The notes: a model not told the origin generated them from the letters alone. DNA of 64,000 nt from QAMH01 sp900556425 (GCA_902475535.1 CABRZR010000011.1:19022-83021), one strand, 5' to 3'. Shown: positions 25,556 to 34,704, numbered from the stretch's first letter. Numbers and translations: made by a program.

Positions 25556-27796
25556 CTATTCACCTTCCTCGACCTTGTAGAGCTTGCAAATGGACGTCTT
25601 GTAGTTGGCCCCGAAACCGCTCTTGCCACATGACATCGGGACCAGGTTGTTGATGTTGACGTCGAAGACGTCATAGAGGTTCTCGGGATCTGCCTCGGGG
25701 AACCACCACCCGTGATCGCAGGACACAACGCGCGGGTCGACAATCGGCGTGATCTTGATGGTTCGCTTCGCCCGGCCGAGCGGATTCTCCACCCAGACCC
25801 AATCCCCTTCGTTGAAGCCATATTCGGCTGCAACATCGGGATGCACCTCGATATAGGGCCACGGGTTCATGCGGCGCAGGCGCTCGATCTGACGATGCTC
25901 CGAGTGGAACGAGCTCCAGCGCCTGGCTCCCGTGGTGAGCACGAACGGGTACTCGTTCATGAGCTCAGGCGTGGACAACGGCGAGGGATTCGGCTCGTCG
26001 TAATACGGCATGGGGTCGAGACCGCAACGGTTATAGAAAGTGGACCAGAGCTCGATGCGACCCGTCGCCGTGTTGAAGCCAGGCTGCCCGTCAAAGCGGA
26101 GCTTGCCGGTCTCGTAGCGACGATACTCGAAGGGCAGGTAGAGCGGCGCCTTTTCACGCAGTTCCTCGAAGCTCATGCCCGTGCTCTCAATCATCGAGGA
26201 GAGCATGTCGGGCACGTTGTCCCAGGGCCATGCCTCGGGATTCAGGCGTTTTCCGATCAAGAGATTGATCTCCGCATCGGACTTGGCCTCCCCGATCTGC
26301 GTGACCTTGTTGATGACCTCGCCACGTTGCAGGCCATCACCAAGGCGCAGGCCATCCTTTTCCGGATAGGTGCACGCCGGAAGCACGACATCGGCTGCCG
26401 CCATTGCTGTAGGAGTCATGAAGAGATCGACGACGACGTTGAAGTCGAGACGTAGCAGTCCCTCGAGCACTCGCTTGGGACTTGCCGCCATGCAGGCAAT
26501 GGCATTGTTCGTCTGCAACCATGCCGCGCGCATCTTGTAGGGCTTGTCAGTCAACAGCGTCTCGAGAAGCGAGTCGTTGGAAGCGACCTGGAAGCCAAGC
26601 TTGAGAAGCGGATAGTCATCGAGGCCAATGCGCTTTGCCTTCTGCTCCTCGCTCAGCAGCTCGCCTCCCCAGCCGCCGGAATACGCGATGAGCTCGACGG
26701 GGAAGATGTTGCTACCGGGAACGTCCACATTGCCCGTGATCTGGAACAGGCCGACGATTGCCTGACCCGCGGGCAGGGCCTCCTTCACCATATCGACGGC
26801 CAGGCCCCACTGCATTGCGCAGGGCTTGCTCGTGGCAAGCAGACGGGCGGCGCGAATGATCTGGTCTTCGGGGACCCAGGTAATCTCCGCGACCTTGGAG
26901 GGCGGATATTCCTGCACGCGCTCCTTGAGCTCATCGAATCCGTAGGTCCAGCGATCGACGAAATCGTGATCGTAGAGATCCTCGTTGATGATGACGTTCA
27001 TCATGCCAAGCGCGAGTGCGGCGTCAGTGCCGGGCCGCAGGCGCAGGTGCTCCTCCGCCTTGAGCGAAAGCCAGGTGACGCGGGGATCGACCATCATGAT
27101 CTTCATGCCGCGCTTCATGAGGTCGATGACCCAATGTCCGAAAAAGCCGTCCGAATTCGCACGCAGGGGATAGTTGCCCCAGATGACCATCATCTCGGGC
27201 ATCTGCCAGTTAGGGTTATCGTAGCGATCCGAGAACTGCTGAGCACAGTCCGCTACCGTGTAGCTACCACAGGTCGCCGCCATACCAGCTACGCGGGGGA
27301 GATAGCACGCATTGCCAGACAGGGCGAAGCAGCAGTAATTGGGCGAGCCATACGACCACGCGATGCGCGTAATCCAGCTCGAGATGTCGCGACCGGTTCC
27401 CTGCCCAAAGAGCACCGTCTCGGCGCCGTATTTGTCGCGAATCTCGATGAGCCGCTCCGAGACGTAATCGATCGCCTCGTCCCAGCTCATGCGCTCCCAT
27501 CTGTCCTTTCCGCGGTCTTCCTTCGCACGCTTCATGGGATAGAGCAGGCGGTCCTTGTGGTTGGTCACCTCGGGAAGGTCCAGGCAGCGTATGCACAGGC
27601 GGCCGTCGTTGTAGGGATTCTCGGGATCACCTTCCACGCGGGCAAGCTTGCCATCAGCATCGGTGTAGAGCAGAACGCCGCAACCTAGATGACACCCGGG
27701 GCCCGTCCATGCGCTGCCACGTGTAACGGTGTACTCTCCTTCCTTGTATTGCCATGGTTTCTCGTGCGGAACTTCCATGTATCCTTTGTCTTCCAT
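25556..27796 (-). CDS. Molybdopterin oxidoreductase catalytic subunit (DMSO reductase family)
   Basis: 746-residue bis-MGD enzyme without a Tat signal, so probably cytoplasmic. The N-terminal Fe-S site is C35-x3-C39...C68-x2-C71, which differs from the usual C-x2-C-x3-C. A cysteine at about 164 in S-G-N-A-C-Y-L-P-R is a likely Mo/W ligand. The C-terminal molybdopterin dinucleotide-binding domain runs from about 620. Family knowledge (acetylene hydratase, pyrogallol transhydroxylase and catechol dehydroxylases in gut Eggerthellaceae) suggests a non-respiratory transformation, but the substrate is unknown. It is strongly similar to the enzyme at 61448-63823 and divergent from a LuxR regulator. 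Confidence 0.88.
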   Translation of the reverse strand: MEDKGYMEVPHEKPWQYKEGEYTVTRGSAWTGPGCHLGCGVLLYTDADGKLARVEGDPENPYNDGRLCIRCLDLPEVTNHKDRLLYPMKRAKEDRGKDRWERMSWDEAIDYVSERLIEIRDKYGAETVLFGQGTGRDISSWITRIAWSYGSPNYCCFALSGNACYLPRVAGMAATCGSYTVADCAQQFSDRYDNPNWQMPEMMVIWGNYPLRANSDGFFGHWVIDLMKRGMKIMMVDPRVTWLSLKAEEHLRLRPGTDAALALGMMNVIINEDLYDHDFVDRWTYGFDELKERVQEYPPSKVAEITWVPEDQIIRAARLLATSKPCAMQWGLAVDMVKEALPAGQAIVGLFQITGNVDVPGSNIFPVELIAYSGGWGGELLSEEQKAKRIGLDDYPLLKLGFQVASNDSLLETLLTDKPYKMRAAWLQTNNAIACMAASPKRVLEGLLRLDFNVVVDLFMTPTAMAAADVVLPACTYPEKDGLRLGDGLQRGEVINKVTQIGEAKSDAEINLLIGKRLNPEAWPWDNVPDMLSSMIESTGMSFEELREKAPLYLPFEYRRYETGKLRFDGQPGFNTATGRIELWSTFYNRCGLDPMPYYDEPNPSPLSTPELMNEYPFVLTTGARRWSSFHSEHRQIERLRRMNPWPYIEVHPDVAAEYGFNEGDWVWVENPLGRAKRTIKITPIVDPRVVSCDHGWWFPEADPENLYDVFDVNINNLVPMSCGKSGFGANYKTSICKLYKVEEGE

Positions 27797-27992
27797 GTTC
27801 GCCTCTCCTCTTGTCCAGGCTTGCTAAGCCAGATACGATGGATAGAGTCCGCCCGCTGCGCCGGCGTAAAACTCGCGAGTCGGACTCGGTTGGCATGCAC
27901 CGTAAAACCAGGGCTCTCCACGAGGAATCGGCTAAAATCATGCTTGTTCGAAATGGCTCTGGAAAAAGGTTGAAACTGCTTGGAAGCGCACT

Positions 27993-29491
27993 ATGGAAAA
28001 AAGTATTAAACCTTCGTATGAGCAGGGAGAACAGGGCAATATTCCCATCCTGTTCTACATCAGCTTCGGGTTCTCGTTCTTCTGGATGCTCCTGCTGACC
28101 GGATTGCTCAACGGCTCCATGGCGCAGGCACTTGCCTCTCCCGTTCCCATTCTCGCATCCTCTCCGGCGGCACTTTGCTTTGGGCTCGTCATCGCAAATT
28201 TGACCACGTCGTTCAAATGCGATTACTTCTCCACCAAAATCGGAAACGGGATATTGAACGCGATGTCTGTCATCGGGCCGCTCGCGCCAAGCGCCGTCCT
28301 CGTCTGCGTCATCGTCATGCAAGTCCAGCCACCCGCATTCGTCAACGATATCGCTTGGGGCATCATGGGACTCGGCATAGGGTGCCTTCTCGCAATCTGG
28401 TCGGAGATACTCGAGGGATTTACGAAAGAGTTTTCGTCCAGAGTTGCAGCCGTGTCCGTGATTATCGGCGCGATACTGTATTTCACGATTTCCAATATCG
28501 AGCTCCCGCTTAGCATTTGCGCCGTCTGCCTGGCGGCGCCGGCAAGTTTAATACTGCAGTATTTTCTGCGCGGGGAAGTTCCTCCAGTGGAATTCGTGTC
28601 CCGTGCCGAATCCCTAAACGACACAAGCTCACCTGGCCCATTGACGTCCTCAACTGCCTCTATGGAGCTGTCTTCGGCCTCGCTCTATGCATGCTTTCGC
28701 AGTCCTTGAACAGCATGTTCGCATTTATGGGAATCGCACTGGCCGTGATTGTCGGTGGCCTCATCATGATTTTCGTGTTCGGCAAAAACAAGGAAAAAAT
28801 GATGCATGGGTCGGTGCAGAGAAAGATCTTTCCCGCCCTCGTAATCGGACTGCTTCCGATGCCGTTTGTAGAGGGCAACCTGCAGGTCCTGTGCATGCTC
28901 GTTATTCTTGCAAGCTTTATATGCCTGACATGCGTATGCCTGGATGCACTTTATCTGCTCACCAAAAAGTACCACGTTGGTGCCCTGTACCTTGTGGGCC
29001 GTGGACAAAGTCCCATCTTCCTTGGGGTTGGCCTGGGTTATTTGCTTACCTTCATCTCAATGTCGAGCGGCGCGTTCGATAGCGGACAGCTCTCCCTCGT
29101 CTCTCTCGTGCTGGTCATCGTCCTATCCCTGTCAGTTTCGTTCATCGACTTTGACAAAGACCATCTTGAAGACGAGCGGGAGCCGCAAGAGACAGCGCCT
29201 CGGGTGCCCGAGGACGCCTCGGGACGCATGCCATGGAAAACGAAGTGCGCAGCCGTGGCCAAAAAGTACGACCTCTCCACACGAGAGATCGAGGTATTTG
29301 CCCTGCTCGCCCGCGGCCGTGGAACGACGTACATACAGGAGAAGCTCTTCATCTCGCCCCACACCGTAAAGACACATGTCTACAAGATATATCGCAAACT
29401 CGGCATCAACTCACGCGAGGAGCTCATCACGCTCGTGGAGGAAGAGGCCCTGGACGGGGATGCCGCTGACAAAGGGCACGCCGACCAGTAA
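27993..29491 (+). pseudogene. Membrane LuxR-family regulator, frameshifted
   Basis: Two overlapping frames together encode one typical regulator. Frame one (27993-28709) supplies about 205 residues with six hydrophobic segments. Frame two (usable from about 28620 to 29491) supplies further membrane segments and a C-terminal LuxR helix-turn-helix (L-S-T-R-E-I-E-V-F-A-L-L-A-R-G-R-G, then S-P-H-T-V-K-T-H-V-Y-K-I-Y-R-K-L). The join falls near 28590-28630 and needs a -1 shift, consistent with one missing base. The intact protein would have about 499 residues. Its position suggests it controlled the divergent molybdoenzyme operon. An assembly or sequencing error is not excluded. Confidence 0.8.
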
Positions 29492-29519
29492 ATCAGCCGC
29501 GCGTCCTTTCTTGCCAAAG

Positions 29520-29548
29520 TGGGACAAATGACCTGTCCATTTGTCCCA
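29520..29548. repeat. 29-nt perfect hairpin repeat
   Basis: TGGGACAAATG and CATTTGTCCCA form a perfect 11-base-pair inverted repeat around the loop ACCTGTC. It lies between the convergent LuxR and DedA genes and could act as a bidirectional terminator. The same sequence in opposite orientation occurs at 57246-57274. Confidence 0.85.
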
Positions 29549-29553
29549 GCAGA

Positions 29554-30237
29554 CTACTCGGCGTCCGCCTCTTCCTGCTGGTGCTTTTTCTTCCCGGCGC
29601 TCATCTTGGCCTTGATGAGGCCGGCGACGGTGGGAATGAACGAGATGACCACGATGCCGATGATAACGAGTTCGAAGTGGTCCTGCACGAAGGGCACGCC
29701 GCCAAAGAAGTAGCCCAGCAGCGTGAACAGGCACACCCAGGTGACGCCACCTAGGACGTTGAACAGCGTGAAACGCCCGAAGTGCATCTCGCCCATGCCT
29801 GCCAGAAACGGCGCGAAGGTGCGGATGATCGGGAAGAAGCGCGTGAGAAACACGGCAATCGAGCCGTACTTGTCGAGCATGGCCTGCGTCTTTTCGATAC
29901 GCTCGGGCGTGAGCGCCTTGACGCGACCACTTGCCACAATAGCCTGACCCACCTTGCGGCCAATCCAGTAGTTGGAGGTGTTGCCCAGGATGGCGGCAAT
30001 CGTCATGAGAATGATAAGAACGAAGATGTTGAGACCGCCACCGTCGGCCGCGAAGATGCCCGCGCAGAAGAGCAGCGAGTCACCCGGCAAAAACGGCGTG
30101 ACGACCAGACCCGTCTCGACGAAGATGATGAGGAAAAGTGGCGTATAGACCCAGACGGGTCCCAGTTCGATAATCCACTGCGCGATGAATCCGCGGGGGT
30201 CGCGCAGCAAGTCGATGAAAAACTGTATTACTTCCAT
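29554..30237 (-). CDS. DedA family membrane protein
   Basis: 227-residue polytopic protein of the DedA/VTT family. It has the F-V-E-T-G-L-V-V-T-P-F-L-P-G-D-S-L-L motif near residue 40 and the R-F-F-P-I-I-R-T-F-A-P-F-L-A-G motif near 133, which carries the conserved arginines. Family members scramble or flip undecaprenyl phosphate and other lipids and affect envelope homeostasis. The C-terminus is charged and cytoplasmic. Confidence 0.88.
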   Translation of the reverse strand: MEVIQFFIDLLRDPRGFIAQWIIELGPVWVYTPLFLIIFVETGLVVTPFLPGDSLLFCAGIFAADGGGLNIFVLIILMTIAAILGNTSNYWIGRKVGQAIVASGRVKALTPERIEKTQAMLDKYGSIAVFLTRFFPIIRTFAPFLAGMGEMHFGRFTLFNVLGGVTWVCLFTLLGYFFGGVPFVQDHFELVIIGIVVISFIPTVAGLIKAKMSAGKKKHQQEEADAE

Positions 30238-30261
30238 TGCTCCCTAACTTACACAGCAAGT

Positions 30262-30362
30262 GCGCCGTATGGACTTGGGCGCCCACCAGAGGCCCCTTAT
30301 GGCTGCTTCCTCCCGGACCTGACCAGGTTCGGGACATAGTGCCGCCCAAGCCCATGCGACGC
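30262..30362 (-). ncRNA. ffs: Signal recognition particle RNA (4.5S type)
   Basis: On the minus strand the conserved domain IV is present: GGTCAGGTCCGGGAGGAAGC, with the GGAA-like tetraloop region and the asymmetric AGCA internal loop that binds Ffh. Flanks GCGTCGCATGGGCTTGGGC and GCCCAAGTCCATACGGCGC pair as the closing stem. The ends are set by this stem and could be off by a few bases. Confidence 0.93.
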
Positions 30363-30380
30363 ACTTACGAGCGTTGGAAC

Positions 30381-30386
30381 ATTGTA
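30381..30386 (-). promoter_or_regulatory. Candidate -10 element (TACAAT) of SRP RNA
   Basis: Minus-strand GCTACAATGTTCC lies about 19 bases upstream of the 5' stem of the SRP RNA. The -35 region is unclear. Confidence 0.45.
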
Positions 30387-30433
30387 GCGCTTGATGGCAA
30401 TGGAGATACGTAAAATACGTGTAAAGTGGCTGC

Positions 30434-30841
30434 CTACTCGACAGCGGCGTCTCCCTCGGCCACCGCGCCATTGGCTGATGGCTCGGCATCGCCATTGTTC
30501 GAAACCTTATCGAACACGGTGGTCTTCGTACCACCCGCGCCATCGCTTTCGTCGAGCGTGAGCTGCTGGCCGTTATTGCCGAAGCTATACTTTGCCTCGC
30601 CCGTCGCATCGCCCGACTTGTAGGTGATGGTCTTGGAGCCAGGGTCGACCGTGTAATCAAAGGTATTGCCGACAAGCTTGAACTTGTCCCCCGAGAAGAC
30701 AACCGTGACCTCTGTGTCCTTGATCTTCCACTCGCCCACGAGCTCATTGGCATCTGACGACCCGCATGCCGCAAACGCGAACAGGCAGGTACAGGACATG
30801 ACCGCCGCGATAAAGCATGCGATAAGGCGTTTTCTAATCAT
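30434..30841 (-). CDS. Small lipoprotein
   Basis: 135-residue predicted lipoprotein. A basic N-terminus and hydrophobic stretch end in the lipobox F-A-A-C (cysteine near residue 25). The mature part is beta-rich (V-T-V-V-F-S-G-D-K-F-K-L, K-T-I-T-Y-K-S-G-D) and resembles the DUF5640/lipocalin-like fold. The ATG at 30841 has AAAGGAG seven bases upstream, better than the in-frame codon at 30868. The tail is Ala/Asp/Glu-rich. Function unknown. Confidence 0.7.
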   Translation of the reverse strand: MIRKRLIACFIAAVMSCTCLFAFAACGSSDANELVGEWKIKDTEVTVVFSGDKFKLVGNTFDYTVDPGSKTITYKSGDATGEAKYSFGNNGQQLTLDESDGAGGTKTTVFDKVSNNGDAEPSANGAVAEGDAAVE

Positions 30842-30898
30842 GTCGTGCTCCTTTGCTTGGATCGTCACGTACGAATCGGGCTAAGTGTACCCGTAGAC

Positions 30899-31096
30899 TC
30901 AGTCTTCGTCCTCGTCATCGTCAAAGGACAGAAAATCGTCATCTGACTTTGACGCAGGCTTATGCCGCTCGGGAAAGAGCAGCTTGGTGCGCCGCTCGAG
31001 AATGATGGCAACCAGCAGGAAGATGAGCAGGCCAATGCCGATAATGAGGAGAACGCCCCCCGTTAGGCCAAAGTATGCGAAGTATTCGTCAAACAT
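30899..31096 (-). CDS. Small single-span membrane protein with acidic tail
   Basis: 65-residue protein. One membrane segment (about residues 12-35, GVLLIIGIGLLIFLLVAIIL) is followed by a basic patch and an acidic C-terminus (D-D-D-F-L-S-F-D-D-D-E-D-E-D). No family recognised. It is divergent from serS. Confidence 0.5.
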   Translation of the reverse strand: MFDEYFAYFGLTGGVLLIIGIGLLIFLLVAIILERRTKLLFPERHKPASKSDDDFLSFDDDEDED

Positions 31097-31154
31097 GCTC
31101 TCTCCCAGCTAAAAGTCACGGGTCGCATGGTACCGCAAAACGCGCCGTGAGAGG

Positions 31155-31160
31155 TATACT
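31155..31160 (+). promoter_or_regulatory. Candidate -10 element (TATACT) of serS
   Basis: GAGGTATACTTGC lies about 50 bases upstream of the serS ATG. No T-box specifier or antiterminator was recognised in the short leader. Confidence 0.35.
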
Positions 31161-31210
31161 TGCTCGCAACACATTTCAAACGGCGCATCACGCCAGGCAC
31201 AGGAGGAACA

Positions 31211-32482
31211 ATGCTCGACATTCGCTTCATTCGCGAGAACCCCGAGGCCATCGAGGAGGCTCTGAAGAACCGCCATGCAAAATGGGATTACGATGAGTTC
31301 CGTCGCCTCGATGAAGAACGCCGCGAAATCATCCAGAAGGTCGAGTCCCTCAAAGCCGAGCGCAACACCGTCTCCAAGCAGATCGGCGCCATGCTCAAGG
31401 AGGGCAACGCCGAGGAGGCCGAAAACGCCAAGGTCCGCATGCGCGATGTCGGTGACGAGATAAACAACCTCGATGGCGCCCTCGTGGCTATCGAGGAAGA
31501 GCTCAACGGCCTCACCTACTCCATCCCCAACATCCCCGGCCCCAACACGCCCGTCGGCGATGACGAGGACGATAACCCCGAGGTACGCCGTTGGGGTACG
31601 CCGCGCGAGTTCGACTTCGAGGCCAAGGCGCACTGGGACCTCGGCCCCGAGCTTGGCATCATCGACTTCGAGCGTGGCGTGAAGCTTGCCCACGCACGTT
31701 TCTACGCACTGCATGGCGCTGGTGCCCGCCTCGAGCGCTCGCTCATCAACTTCATGCTCAACGAGCACATCAAGTGGGGCTCCACCGAGTGGTGGGTTCC
31801 CGCGCTCGCAAACAAGGAAACCCTCACCGGCACGGGCCAGCTGCCCAAGTTCGAGGAGGACCTCTTCAAGACGACCGAGGGGCTCTACCTCATCCCCACG
31901 GCCGAGGTCATGCTTACCAACCTGCATGCCAACGAGGTGCTCGACGGCGCGGAACTCCCGATTCGCTACTGCGCATACACGCCATGCTTCCGCGAGGAGG
32001 CCGGTAGCGCCGGTCGCGACACGCGCGGCATCATCCGCGTGCACCAGTTCGACAAGGTCGAGATGGTGCGCTTCGCCAAGCCGGACGAATCCGACGCCGA
32101 GCTCGAGAACATGACCTCCTGCGCCGAGAAGATCCTGCAGGAGCTGGGCCTTCCCTATCGTGTCATCAGCCTGTGCACGGGTGACCTCGGTTTCTCGGCC
32201 CGCCAGACTTACGACCTCGAGGTGTGGTTACCGAGCTACGGTGCCTACAAGGAGATTTCGAGCTGCAGCAATTGCGGAGATTTCCAGGCACGCCGCGCCA
32301 ACATCAAGTTCACCGACGAGAACGGCAAGAAGCACTTCGCACACACGCTCAACGGCAGCGGCCTTGCCGTCGGGCGCACGATGGCCGCCATCATCGAGAA
32401 CTACCAGAACGCCGATGGCACCATCACGGTTCCCGAGGCACTGCGTCCGTACATGGGCTGTGATGTGATAGCCGCGCAGTAG
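31211..32482 (+). CDS. serS: Seryl-tRNA synthetase
   Basis: 423-residue class II synthetase charging tRNA-Ser. The N-terminal long coiled-coil arm (about residues 30-100) binds the tRNA variable arm. Motif 2 is visible as C-F-R-E-E-A-G-S-A-G-R-D-T-R-G, and motif 3 as N-G-S-G-L-A-V-G-R-T-M-A. AGGAGG five bases ahead fixes the start at 31211, although the frame is open further upstream. Confidence 0.97.
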   Translation: MLDIRFIRENPEAIEEALKNRHAKWDYDEFRRLDEERREIIQKVESLKAERNTVSKQIGAMLKEGNAEEAENAKVRMRDVGDEINNLDGALVAIEEELNGLTYSIPNIPGPNTPVGDDEDDNPEVRRWGTPREFDFEAKAHWDLGPELGIIDFERGVKLAHARFYALHGAGARLERSLINFMLNEHIKWGSTEWWVPALANKETLTGTGQLPKFEEDLFKTTEGLYLIPTAEVMLTNLHANEVLDGAELPIRYCAYTPCFREEAGSAGRDTRGIIRVHQFDKVEMVRFAKPDESDAELENMTSCAEKILQELGLPYRVISLCTGDLGFSARQTYDLEVWLPSYGAYKEISSCSNCGDFQARRANIKFTDENGKKHFAHTLNGSGLAVGRTMAAIIENYQNADGTITVPEALRPYMGCDVIAAQ

Positions 32483-32498
32483 GACGAAGGAGCGCGTC

Positions 32499-33143
32499 AT
32501 GAACATTATCGTCGTGGGCTGCGGCCGCGTGGGAAGCCATTTGGCGACCCTGCTTTCCGAAGACGGGCATAACGTCTCAGTCATTGACCGCGCCGCCGAT
32601 GCGTTCAAGAACCTCGGACGTGACTTTAACGGTCGCATCGTGCGCGGTATCGGCTTCGACGAGAGCGCCCTCATGGACGCCGGCATCGACGAAGCTGACG
32701 TCATCGCCGCCGTCACAAGCAACGATAATGCCAATCTCATGATTGCGGAGGTTGCACGACGCATATATGAGGTCCCGCATGTCATCACGCGTCTCTACGA
32801 GGCGCGCCGCGAGAAGACCTATGCGCAGCTCGGCATTGACTTCGCCTGCGGAACGACGCTCGTAGCCGAGGAGATCTTCTCGAAGATCCAATCGGGCCAC
32901 GGTCACCACATCGACACCTTCGGCAGTTACGAGCTGGCACGCTTCGCCTTCAACCTCGAGGATGACACCACCATGTCATGCAGTGAGCTCGAGAAGGACT
33001 ACGATGCGCGCGTCGTCGCCGTCGAGCATGACGACGAGACCATCCTTCCCTCGCAGGATACGATTCTGCACGATGGCGACGTGGCCATCGTCTGCGTCGC
33101 CCGCGAGGACTTCGGCCGCCTCTCGCGCTTTATCAGGAGCTGA
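32499..33143 (+). CDS. TrkA-type potassium uptake regulator (first copy)
   Basis: 214-residue protein with an N-terminal Rossmann RCK_N domain (I-V-V-G-C-G-R-V-G-S-H-L-A, Asp near residue 29) and a C-terminal RCK_C domain. It gates a Trk/Ktr potassium channel in response to nucleotides. The second trkA gene begins 4 bases after its stop, so the two act together. No trkH or ktrB channel gene lies in this window. Confidence 0.88.
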   Translation: MNIIVVGCGRVGSHLATLLSEDGHNVSVIDRAADAFKNLGRDFNGRIVRGIGFDESALMDAGIDEADVIAAVTSNDNANLMIAEVARRIYEVPHVITRLYEARREKTYAQLGIDFACGTTLVAEEIFSKIQSGHGHHIDTFGSYELARFAFNLEDDTTMSCSELEKDYDARVVAVEHDDETILPSQDTILHDGDVAIVCVAREDFGRLSRFIRS

Positions 33144-33147
33144 TTCC

Positions 33148-33813
33148 ATGTTCATCGTCATTAGCGGCGGTTCGACCACGGCAGAGTACCTCATCTCGAT
33201 GATGCTCGAGCAAAACCACCGCATCACCCTCATCGAGGAAGACCGCGAAACCATCGACCACCTTGCCGACACCCTGCCGCCCGAGGTGCTCATCATCGAA
33301 GGCGACGGCACCGATTCGGCCGTGCAGCTCGACGCCGGTGTCGATGACGCCGACCTCTTCGTCGCGCTCATGGGCCATGACGAGACCAATCTGGTGGCCT
33401 GCGAGATCGCCATGACCGCCTTCAACGTCCCGCGCTGCATCGCCAACGTCAACAACCCCAAGAATGGTCGCATCTTCCACGAGGTGGGTATCGAACCCGT
33501 CTCGTCGACTGAGCTCATCGCGCGCATGGTCGAGGAGGAGGCCATCGTCGGCGACATGCGCATGGTGTTCTCGTTGCGCGAGGGCGACATCGTGATGGTC
33601 GAGACGAAGCTTCCCGCCAAGATGCGCCACAAGGACGGCGTGCGTGTGGCGGATATCCCGTTCTCGCATGACACGCAACTCATCGCCGTCATTCGCGATG
33701 ACGAGTTCGTGATGATCACGGGCGACACGGTGCTGTATCCGGGCGAGACCATCATCGCCGCCACCAAGAGCGATGCAGAGGAAGAGTTCCGCAACATCAT
33801 CAGGCATCTATAA
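33148..33813 (+). CDS. TrkA-type potassium uptake regulator (second copy)
   Basis: 221-residue homologue of the preceding gene. The nucleotide-binding glycine motif is altered: I-S-G-G-S-T-T-A-E-Y instead of G-x-G-x-x-G. The acidic E-E-D-R-E-T after the second strand is kept, and an RCK_C domain follows from about 140. The altered motif suggests a subunit with changed nucleotide affinity in a heteromeric ring. The start at 33148 was chosen because the longer upstream frame only overlaps the first copy. Confidence 0.85.
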   Translation: MFIVISGGSTTAEYLISMMLEQNHRITLIEEDRETIDHLADTLPPEVLIIEGDGTDSAVQLDAGVDDADLFVALMGHDETNLVACEIAMTAFNVPRCIANVNNPKNGRIFHEVGIEPVSSTELIARMVEEEAIVGDMRMVFSLREGDIVMVETKLPAKMRHKDGVRVADIPFSHDTQLIAVIRDDEFVMITGDTVLYPGETIIAATKSDAEEEFRNIIRHL

Positions 33814-33827
33814 GGTGGCGAGGAGAT

Positions 33828-33893
33828 TTCTCGACTCCGCTTCGCTCCGCTCGAAATGACAGTGGGAGGCATCCGCCCGCTCGAAATGACAGA
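33828..33893. repeat. Interspersed repeat upstream of Tad operon
   Basis: The 230-base gap between trkA and the Tad operon begins with AGATTTCTCGACTCCGCTTC, runs to GCTCGAAATGACA, and has a second GCTCGAAATGACA about 30 bases later. The rest, up to the ribosome-binding site of the next gene, shows no clear structure. Confidence 0.8.
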
Positions 33894-34043
33894 GGGGGCT
33901 ACCTCGGGGTTTCGGAGTTCGCTCTGAAATCGGTCCGGGATTGCTCCTGATTTAGTCCGAAAACGTTCAGATTGTCGGGGTGGTTGGCTCGGTGCCATCC
34001 GTCGCATAGTCATGTCTCCAAAACCGAAGGCTTCGGAGGAGAG

Positions 34044-34703
34044 ATGACCAAGCAACGAAAACAAGCGCTCGTCGCAGGAGCATGCGGCATTATCGCCGCA
34101 CTCTGCGTATTTGCCTATACGGCAACGATTCAGTCCGAGGCATCCATGGCACGCGCATCGGCGATTCGCAGCTACGGCGGTGAGCGCGTCGAAGTCCTCG
34201 TGGCGAACAGGACGATCCCCATCGGCGGCACCATCGACGAGTCCAACACGAGCGTGCAGGAATGGCTGGTCGACTTTCTGCCCCAGGGGCAAGCGGCACA
34301 GAGCTACGAGGAGCTTCAGGGCCTCGTCGCGCAGACGGAGATTCGCGTGAACGAACCCGTGTTGCTCGAGCGCGTCGGTGACGGCTCATCGCGCATCACC
34401 GTGCCAGACGGCCTGGCAGCTGCAAGCGTCGCATCCGATGACGTGCTCGCGGTAGGTGGCGCGATACGCGCCGGTTCGGTCGTGGACGTCTACGTTGAAG
34501 CCTCATCAGGGGAAATCACGATGCTCGGCAAGCATATCCTCGTCCTTGAGACGAGCACGCTCGAAGACAGCAAGGAGAAGCAAATCTCCTGGGTCACGCT
34601 CGCCGTCAAACCCTCGAGCGTGAGCGACCTCATCGCAGCAGCCTCGAAGGGAACCATCCACTTCGTTCTACCTGGCAACAGCGCGGCAAACCAGGGGGAC
34701 TGA
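34044..34703 (+). CDS. Tad pilus assembly protein CpaB/RcpC (SAF domain)
   Basis: 219-residue protein with one N-terminal membrane segment (about residues 9-28) and an SAF-like domain (V-E-V-L-V-A-N-R-T-I-P-I-G-G-T-I). A CpaB-type C-terminal region follows (A-G-S-V-V-D-V-Y-V). In Gram-positive Tad systems it sits outside the membrane and helps anchor the pilus. GGAGGAGAG directly before ATG 34044 fixes the start. First gene of the Tad operon. Confidence 0.82.
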   Translation: MTKQRKQALVAGACGIIAALCVFAYTATIQSEASMARASAIRSYGGERVEVLVANRTIPIGGTIDESNTSVQEWLVDFLPQGQAAQSYEELQGLVAQTEIRVNEPVLLERVGDGSSRITVPDGLAAASVASDDVLAVGGAIRAGSVVDVYVEASSGEITMLGKHILVLETSTLEDSKEKQISWVTLAVKPSSVSDLIAAASKGTIHFVLPGNSAANQGD

Positions 34704-34704
34704 C

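Noticed and set aside
28590..28630. Programmed -1 frameshift in the LuxR gene
   Set aside because: The direction fits, but the overlap (TCC CTA AAC GAC) is not a proper slippery heptamer and no clear stimulatory structure was seen.
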